Positions 6,830 to 9,932 of a stretch of 9,932 bases of DNA are shown here, piece by piece. The stretch lies in contig CAKTUC010000050.1 of NCBI GenBank assembly GCA_934617135.1, positions 1-9,932 on the forward strand, in the 5' to 3' direction. The notes under the pieces are model-generated. The model was not told the origin of the DNA. It was given only the letters and a program-made list of their open reading frames with translations, and made no database searches. Made by a program: the position numbers and the translations under genes. The DNA comes from an uncultured Collinsella sp. Lineage in GTDB: Bacteria > Actinomycetota > Coriobacteriia > Coriobacteriales > Coriobacteriaceae. Each line of letters begins with the position of its first letter. Position 1 is the stretch's first letter.

Positions 6830-6903
6830 CCGTTCGTTTCGCGTCCGTTGCCGCGCCGTTTCTAAGATTGCGGCACCGTTTCCATTCGACAACGCAGCGT
6901 TTA
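6824..6903. promoter_or_regulatory. Helically phased CGTTTC repeats upstream of amt (candidate activator sites)
   Basis: Exact CGTTTC occurs at 6824, 6835, 6857 and 6877, with near matches CGTTGC at 6846 and CGTTTA at 6898. The steps are 11, 11, 11, 20 and 21 bases, so all sites fall on about the same face of the helix. OmpR-family regulators such as actinobacterial GlnR and PhoP bind direct 11-base units, and GTTTC is the complement of the GlnR b-site GAAAC. Lying before an ammonium transporter, these are plausible nitrogen-responsive sites. The usual GTnAC half-site is not present, and the core promoter could not be placed with confidence. Confidence 0.5.
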
Positions 6904-6986
6904 ACAACGCCGTATCTGGTCTACACCAGTTGCCCCTCGGCCGCATCATGAGCGCCGACAACGTTCATGCGACCAAGGGGGAGCGA

Positions 6987-8264
6987 ATGTACGATACGGG
7001 ATCGACAACGTTTATGCTCATCTGCACCATGCTCGTGTTTTTAATGACACCGGGCCTGGCGTTTTTCTACGGCGGCCTGTCTAGGCGCAAAAATGTCATC
7101 AACACCATGCTCATGTGCTTTGGTGTTATTGGCTTGGTGGGCGTGCTGTGGATTGTGGCCGGCTGGTCGCTGGCTTACGGCGGCGATGGCTCCAATCCGT
7201 TTATTGGAGGCTTTGACCAGCTGCTGTGCTTGCCGGTGCTCAACCAAGTGCTGCAGGCGGCCGAGGGCAATGCTGCGGACGGTGCCGTCTACCCGGAGAT
7301 CATCAACATCGCCTTCCAGATGGCGTTTGCCATGATCACGGCCGCCATCGTCACGGGCAGCCTGGCCGGGCGCGTTAAGTTTGGCGCCATGATGGCCTTC
7401 CTGGGCATTTGGCTGCTCGTGGTCTACGCGCCGCTCGCCCACATGGTGTGGGGCGGCGAGGGCTCCTTTATCGGCGACATCATCGGCGCGCTCGACTTTG
7501 CCGGTGGCGACGTGGTGCACATCTCGTCCGGTCTGACGGGCCTGATTCTCTGTCTGATGCTTGGCCGTCGTCGCGGCTTTGGCATGGTGAGCTATCGACC
7601 GCATAACGTGCCGTTTGTGGCACTGGGCGCCGGCCTGCTTTGGTTTGGCTGGTTTGGCTTTAACGGCGGCAGCGAGTTCAAGGCCGATGCCGTGGCGGCG
7701 CTTGCCATCCTCAACACCGTGACGGCCAGCGCGGCGGGCATGGTCTCGTGGCTTGCCGTCGAGCGCGTGCACACCGGTCGCCCTACGCTGGTGGGTGCCA
7801 GCACCGGCCTGGTTGCGGGCCTTGTTGTAGTCACGCCGGGCGCAGGCTTTGTCGAGCCGTGGGCGGCACTGGTCATGGGCCTGATCGTCTCGCCCGTCTG
7901 CTATTTTGCCATCAGCCATCTTAAGACCAAGTTCGGCTACGACGACGCGCTCGACGCGTTTGGCTGCCATGGCATCGGCGGCATCCTGGGCGGCGTGCTC
8001 ACGGGCCTGTTCTGCGTGCCGGAGCTTTCGTGGACCGGCAAGGGCGGCCTGTTCTACACGGGCGACGTGTCGCTGCTCATCTCGCAGATTTTGGGCATTG
8101 TGGTGACGGTCGTCATCGTGCTGGTGCTCGACCTGGTGATCGCCGCGGTGGCCAAGGCGCTCTTCCACGGCAGCCTGCGCGTAGACGAGGCCGATGAGGC
8201 GCTGGGCCTGGATGCAAGTCAGCACGGCGAAAGCGCCTACCCCTCGTTCTCGGGACTCGATTAG
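6987..8264 (+). CDS. amt: Ammonium transporter (Amt/MEP/Rh family), 425 aa
   Basis: Amt proteins are trimeric membrane channels that take up ammonium. This one has the expected eleven-helix pattern and no cleaved signal peptide. Key residues are visible: TPGLAFFYGG (21-30), a WG motif (Trp155), Asp170 and His178 in LDFAGGDVVHI, and His328 in DAFGCHGIGG; the two histidines line the conduction pore. The cytoplasmic tail ends with LRVDEADEALGLDASQHGES, the conserved C-terminal region through which PII blocks transport. The start was set at the ATG at 6987 because AAGGGGGAG lies about five bases before it and the protein then begins MYDTGSTTF as in relatives; an in-frame ATG at 6930 would add 19 unlikely residues. 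The PII gene follows in the same direction, the reverse of the usual proteobacterial glnK-amtB order. Confidence 0.96.
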   Translation: MYDTGSTTFMLICTMLVFLMTPGLAFFYGGLSRRKNVINTMLMCFGVIGLVGVLWIVAGWSLAYGGDGSNPFIGGFDQLLCLPVLNQVLQAAEGNAADGAVYPEIINIAFQMAFAMITAAIVTGSLAGRVKFGAMMAFLGIWLLVVYAPLAHMVWGGEGSFIGDIIGALDFAGGDVVHISSGLTGLILCLMLGRRRGFGMVSYRPHNVPFVALGAGLLWFGWFGFNGGSEFKADAVAALAILNTVTASAAGMVSWLAVERVHTGRPTLVGASTGLVAGLVVVTPGAGFVEPWAALVMGLIVSPVCYFAISHLKTKFGYDDALDAFGCHGIGGILGGVLTGLFCVPELSWTGKGGLFYTGDVSLLISQILGIVVTVVIVLVLDLVIAAVAKALFHGSLRVDEADEALGLDASQHGESAYPSFSGLD

Positions 8265-8367
8265 CAGCTTCCCCAAGCACCGCACCTCGGCCTTCAATCG
8301 TCGTTTGCGTACCTTAAGTACGCGGCACTCCTCTTTCAGGCCGATCTGCGGCACTTGGGAAACCTGC
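8264..8367. repeat. 104-bp imperfect palindrome between amt and the PII gene
   Basis: The halves 8264-8315 and 8316-8367 are complementary in register: 24 of the outermost 30 positions pair, and the centre GCGTACcttaaGTACGC closes with six perfect pairs. The first bases overlap the amt stop codon. A run of six T occurs at 8387-8392, 19 bases further on, so it might end some amt transcripts, but it does not have the form of a normal terminator. It looks like a long intergenic palindromic repeat or a MITE-like insertion; no target-site duplication was recognised. Confidence 0.7.
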
Positions 8368-8411
8368 TAAGACCTGTTAGTTGCACTTTTTTGATCTGCA
8401 GGGTTGGTCTG

Positions 8412-8434
8412 TGGCACCTGGAAAACCCGTGCCA
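8412..8434 (+). promoter_or_regulatory. Hairpin in the leader of the PII gene
   Basis: TGGCAC (8412-8417) pairs with GTGCCA (8429-8434), with an inner GG/CC step around an AAAA loop. It lies 44 bases before the PII start codon and repeats sequence found in the right arm of the preceding palindrome (TGYGGCACYTGGRAAACC). No uridine tract follows, so it is not a terminator. A protein site or a remnant repeat are both possible. Confidence 0.35.
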
Positions 8435-8477
8435 TATGAAGGGCAATTCATTTCTTTATTAAAGAGAGGAATTCACT

Positions 8478-8816
8478 ATGAAGAAGATTACGGCGATTGT
8501 TCGTGCCGAGAAGCTTGAGGTTCTTAAGGACGCACTGTTTGCTGCTGATGTTCGCGGCATGACTATTAACCAGGTGCAGGGCTGCGGTGCGCAGCACGGC
8601 TGGAAGGAGTACGTGCGCGGCAACGAACTGCTCGTCAACACGATTCCTAAGGTGCAGTTCACCCTCATCTGTGCCGATGAACATGTCGACGGTATCGTTG
8701 ACATTATCTGCAGCGCCGCTCGCACCGGTGCCGTCGGCGACGGCAAGATTTGGGTCGAGCCGGTCGAGGATGTTATCCGCATCCGTACCGGCGAACACGG
8801 CCCCGCCGCGGTGTAG
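8478..8816 (+). CDS. glnK: PII nitrogen regulatory protein (GlnK/GlnB family) lacking Tyr51, 112 aa
   Basis: PII trimers sense 2-oxoglutarate and ATP/ADP and gate Amt channels and nitrogen enzymes. The protein has the standard length and core. Gln39 and Lys58, which help bind 2-oxoglutarate, the B-loop TGAVGDGKIWV (83-93) with Gly87, Gly89 and Lys90, and Arg101 and Arg103 are all in canonical positions. The T-loop (about 37-55) is unusual: KEYVRGNELLVNTIPK has Leu at position 51, where proteobacterial PII is uridylylated and actinobacterial PII adenylylated on Tyr. Control should therefore rest on effector binding, not on modification at that site. GAGAGG eight bases before the ATG fixes the start. 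Following amt, it is named glnK by context. Confidence 0.93.
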   Translation: MKKITAIVRAEKLEVLKDALFAADVRGMTINQVQGCGAQHGWKEYVRGNELLVNTIPKVQFTLICADEHVDGIVDIICSAARTGAVGDGKIWVEPVEDVIRIRTGEHGPAAV

Positions 8817-8832
8817 GACAATCTTTCGCCTG

Positions 8833-8870
8833 ACGGGCGCGCCTCTCTTGGGACGCGTCCGTTCTCGTCT
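8833..8870 (+). terminator. Terminator-like hairpin after the PII gene
   Basis: ACGGGCGCG (8833-8841) pairs with CGCGTCCGT (8854-8862) over nine positions, one of them G-T, with a 12-base loop. The downstream tract TCTCGTCT is only moderately T-rich. It begins 17 bases after the PII stop codon. The next gene's promoter is embedded in it. Confidence 0.5.
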
Positions 8871-8875
8871 ACAAT
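8848..8875 (+). promoter_or_regulatory. Promoter of the HAD phosphatase gene
   Basis: TTGGGA (8848-8853) and TACAAT (8870-8875) are separated by 16 bases. The -10 box matches the housekeeping consensus at five of six positions, the -35 at four. Transcription would start near 8882, giving a leader of about 20 bases with the GAAAGAGAGG ribosome site. The -35 lies in the loop of the preceding hairpin and the spacer in its right arm. Confidence 0.55.
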
Positions 8876-8903
8876 ATCGTGCAGACGAAAGAGAGGCATG
8901 CCC

Positions 8904-9761
8904 ATGATCAAGATGTTCGCGAGTGACTTAGACGGAACGCTGCTGAACGCCCTGCACGAGGCAGACGGGACTATCCGCCGTGCCATTCGCGAGCTGACCG
9001 AGGCCGGCTTGCATGTGGTTCCCGCGACTGGACGCTCGACGCTGCCGATCGGCGAGCATGGCTTTACAGGCCTGGCGCTTGACGCCTGCTGCTCCAACGG
9101 ATCCATCGTGCGCGACAGTCATGGCGAGGTGCTCAAAACCTGGACCGTCGACCCGCAGATCACTGAGGAGCTGCTCAAGGAGTTTCCGGATATCTGTTTT
9201 GATTGTTCTACGCCCGATGGCATGTTTTCGAGTGGATCGTTCGAGATGCATCAGGCGGGCTTTAAAAAGGACAGCCCCATCAAGCGTATCGTGATGCGTG
9301 GCATGCGTGCACGTGGCGGCTATCACGAGGAGCAGTATTTCGACCAGTCGATCGGCGACATCTTGCGCCACGATGTGTGCAAGATTAACTGTCGCGTGAC
9401 CTCGCCCGAGCTGGAGCGCGACCTTAAGGCATATTTGGCCGAGCGATCGGACCGCGTGGTCAACGCGCCGTTCGATCCGGTGATGTTCGAGATCACGGAC
9501 GTGGCATGCAACAAGGGCGAGAGCGTGGCCTGGCTGGCGGGTTACTACGGCATTGCCGAGGACGAGGTTGCGGTCTACGGCGACGGCGGCAACGATATCG
9601 CCATGCTCAAGCGTTTCCGCCACAGCTATGCCACCAAGAATGGCAGTGATGCGGCCAAGGCCGCCGCGAGCGCGACCATCGGCAGCTGCATGGCCCATGC
9701 CGTCCCCAAACACATGCTCACCACCATGCGCAAGCAAAACTCCCGCACCGTCATCGAATAA
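8904..9761 (+). CDS. Cof-type HAD-superfamily phosphatase (class IIB), 285 aa
   Basis: The Cof/YbiV-like family dephosphorylates small phosphorylated metabolites such as sugar phosphates or flavin and pyridoxal phosphates in the cytosol. All four HAD motifs are present: I, ASDLDGTLL with nucleophile Asp8 and acid/base Asp10; II, the Thr of ATGRS (about 42); III, the Lys of CNKGES (about 204); and IV, YGDGGNDIAML (about 225-235). The middle (about 80-190) is the C2-type cap that sets specificity, which cannot be read from sequence. The start is placed at the second ATG because AGAGAGG is seven bases before it and one base before the first ATG (8898), and MIKMFASDLDGTLL matches relatives. It has its own promoter and seems functionally unlinked to the PII gene before it. 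Confidence 0.92.
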   Translation: MIKMFASDLDGTLLNALHEADGTIRRAIRELTEAGLHVVPATGRSTLPIGEHGFTGLALDACCSNGSIVRDSHGEVLKTWTVDPQITEELLKEFPDICFDCSTPDGMFSSGSFEMHQAGFKKDSPIKRIVMRGMRARGGYHEEQYFDQSIGDILRHDVCKINCRVTSPELERDLKAYLAERSDRVVNAPFDPVMFEITDVACNKGESVAWLAGYYGIAEDEVAVYGDGGNDIAMLKRFRHSYATKNGSDAAKAAASATIGSCMAHAVPKHMLTTMRKQNSRTVIE

Positions 9762-9763
9762 TA

Positions 9764-9798
9764 ATGTGACAAAGAAAGGGACGGCCCCTTTGTCACAT
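9764..9798. repeat. REP-like palindrome with GGGACGGCCCC core
   Basis: Perfect 11-base arms ATGTGACAAAG (9764-9774) and CTTTGTCACAT (9788-9798) enclose AAAGGGACGGCCC, which can add a GGG/CCC step. It starts two bases after the HAD stop codon. No T-tract follows, so it is probably a REP-type element that also shields the 3' end of the transcript. A degenerate relative lies at 2882-2917. Confidence 0.6.
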
Positions 9799-9828
9799 GG
9801 GGGCACTCGAGCAACGTTCGAAGCAACG

Positions 9829-9862
9829 AAAAAGGGGTCGCCGCCGCTAAGGCGTTGACCCC
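9829..9862 (-). terminator. Rho-independent terminator on the minus strand near the right edge
   Basis: GGGGTC (9834-9839) pairs with GACCCC (9857-9862), with an inner CGCC/GGCG stem. On the minus strand the stem is followed directly by TTTTTCG; on the plus strand no T-tract follows. It should therefore end transcription entering from the right, convergent with the HAD gene. The transcript it serves is mostly or wholly outside the window, or is the short candidate RNA noted in the findings. Confidence 0.7.
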
Positions 9863-9932
9863 CTAATGCAAACAACGGCGCTGCCCAGCTAGCTACAACT
9901 TGGGCTGCCGTCGACACTATTCTACCCACGAA

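Noticed and set aside
7041..8354. 437-codon minus-strand frame opposite amt
   Set aside because: It is the antisense shadow of the Amt membrane helices, with composition unlike a real protein, and runs through the palindrome.
8381..8477. Dedicated promoter for the PII gene
   Set aside because: TTGCAC, TTGATC and TATGAA-like hexamers exist but none pair at 16-18 base spacing, so no promoter is claimed; an activator-dependent one cannot be excluded.
8928..9929. 333-codon minus-strand frame opposite the HAD gene
   Set aside because: All four HAD motifs are on the plus strand, and a minus-strand terminator lies inside this frame's first part, so it is not a credible gene.

Overview
The window is high-GC bacterial DNA whose proteins look like an anaerobic gut actinobacterium of the class Coriobacteriia, most like Collinsella. 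That placement is a judgement from GC-rich codon use and protein style, not a database match. Eight genes are complete and one is cut by the left edge. Four genes in a row on the minus strand, then dxs on the minus strand, then five plus-strand genes from about 5.2 kb onward fill most of the window.

Left part (1-2841, minus strand): a polar amino acid ABC importer, probably for glutamate or glutamine. Reading order is lipoprotein binding protein, permease, permease, ATPase (only its N-terminus is inside). A good sigma70-type promoter lies before the binding-protein gene, and a hairpin between that gene and the permeases probably lowers permease expression.

2842-3221 is a gene-free spacer. 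It holds a degenerate REP-like palindrome and a striking array of six 14-bp units in strictly alternating orientation every 39-41 bp (three 55-bp inverted-repeat elements repeated every 80-81 bp). It ends in the strong terminator of dxs.

3222-5003 (minus): a deoxyxylulose-5-phosphate synthase-family enzyme. It keeps the thiamine diphosphate machinery but differs from canonical DXS at donor-pocket positions.

5232-6788 (plus): a tightly coupled pair, an HD-domain metal hydrolase and a PF06541-type (CmpB-like) membrane protein; neither has a known substrate.

6822-8816 (plus): a nitrogen module, an ammonium transporter followed by a PII signal protein. The Amt leader carries CGTTTC repeats in helical phase, suggesting an OmpR-type (GlnR-like) activator. 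Between amt and the PII gene is a 104-bp imperfect palindrome. The PII protein has Leu instead of Tyr at position 51, the usual nucleotidylylation site.

8848-9761 (plus): a Cof-type HAD phosphatase with its own promoter overlapping the PII terminator. A REP-like palindrome follows, and the right edge holds a minus-strand terminator with a possible small transcript.

Together the amino acid importer, Amt and PII point to nitrogen acquisition as a recurring theme, but nothing shows that all loci share one regulator. No tRNA, rRNA, CRISPR array, transposase or prophage gene was seen.
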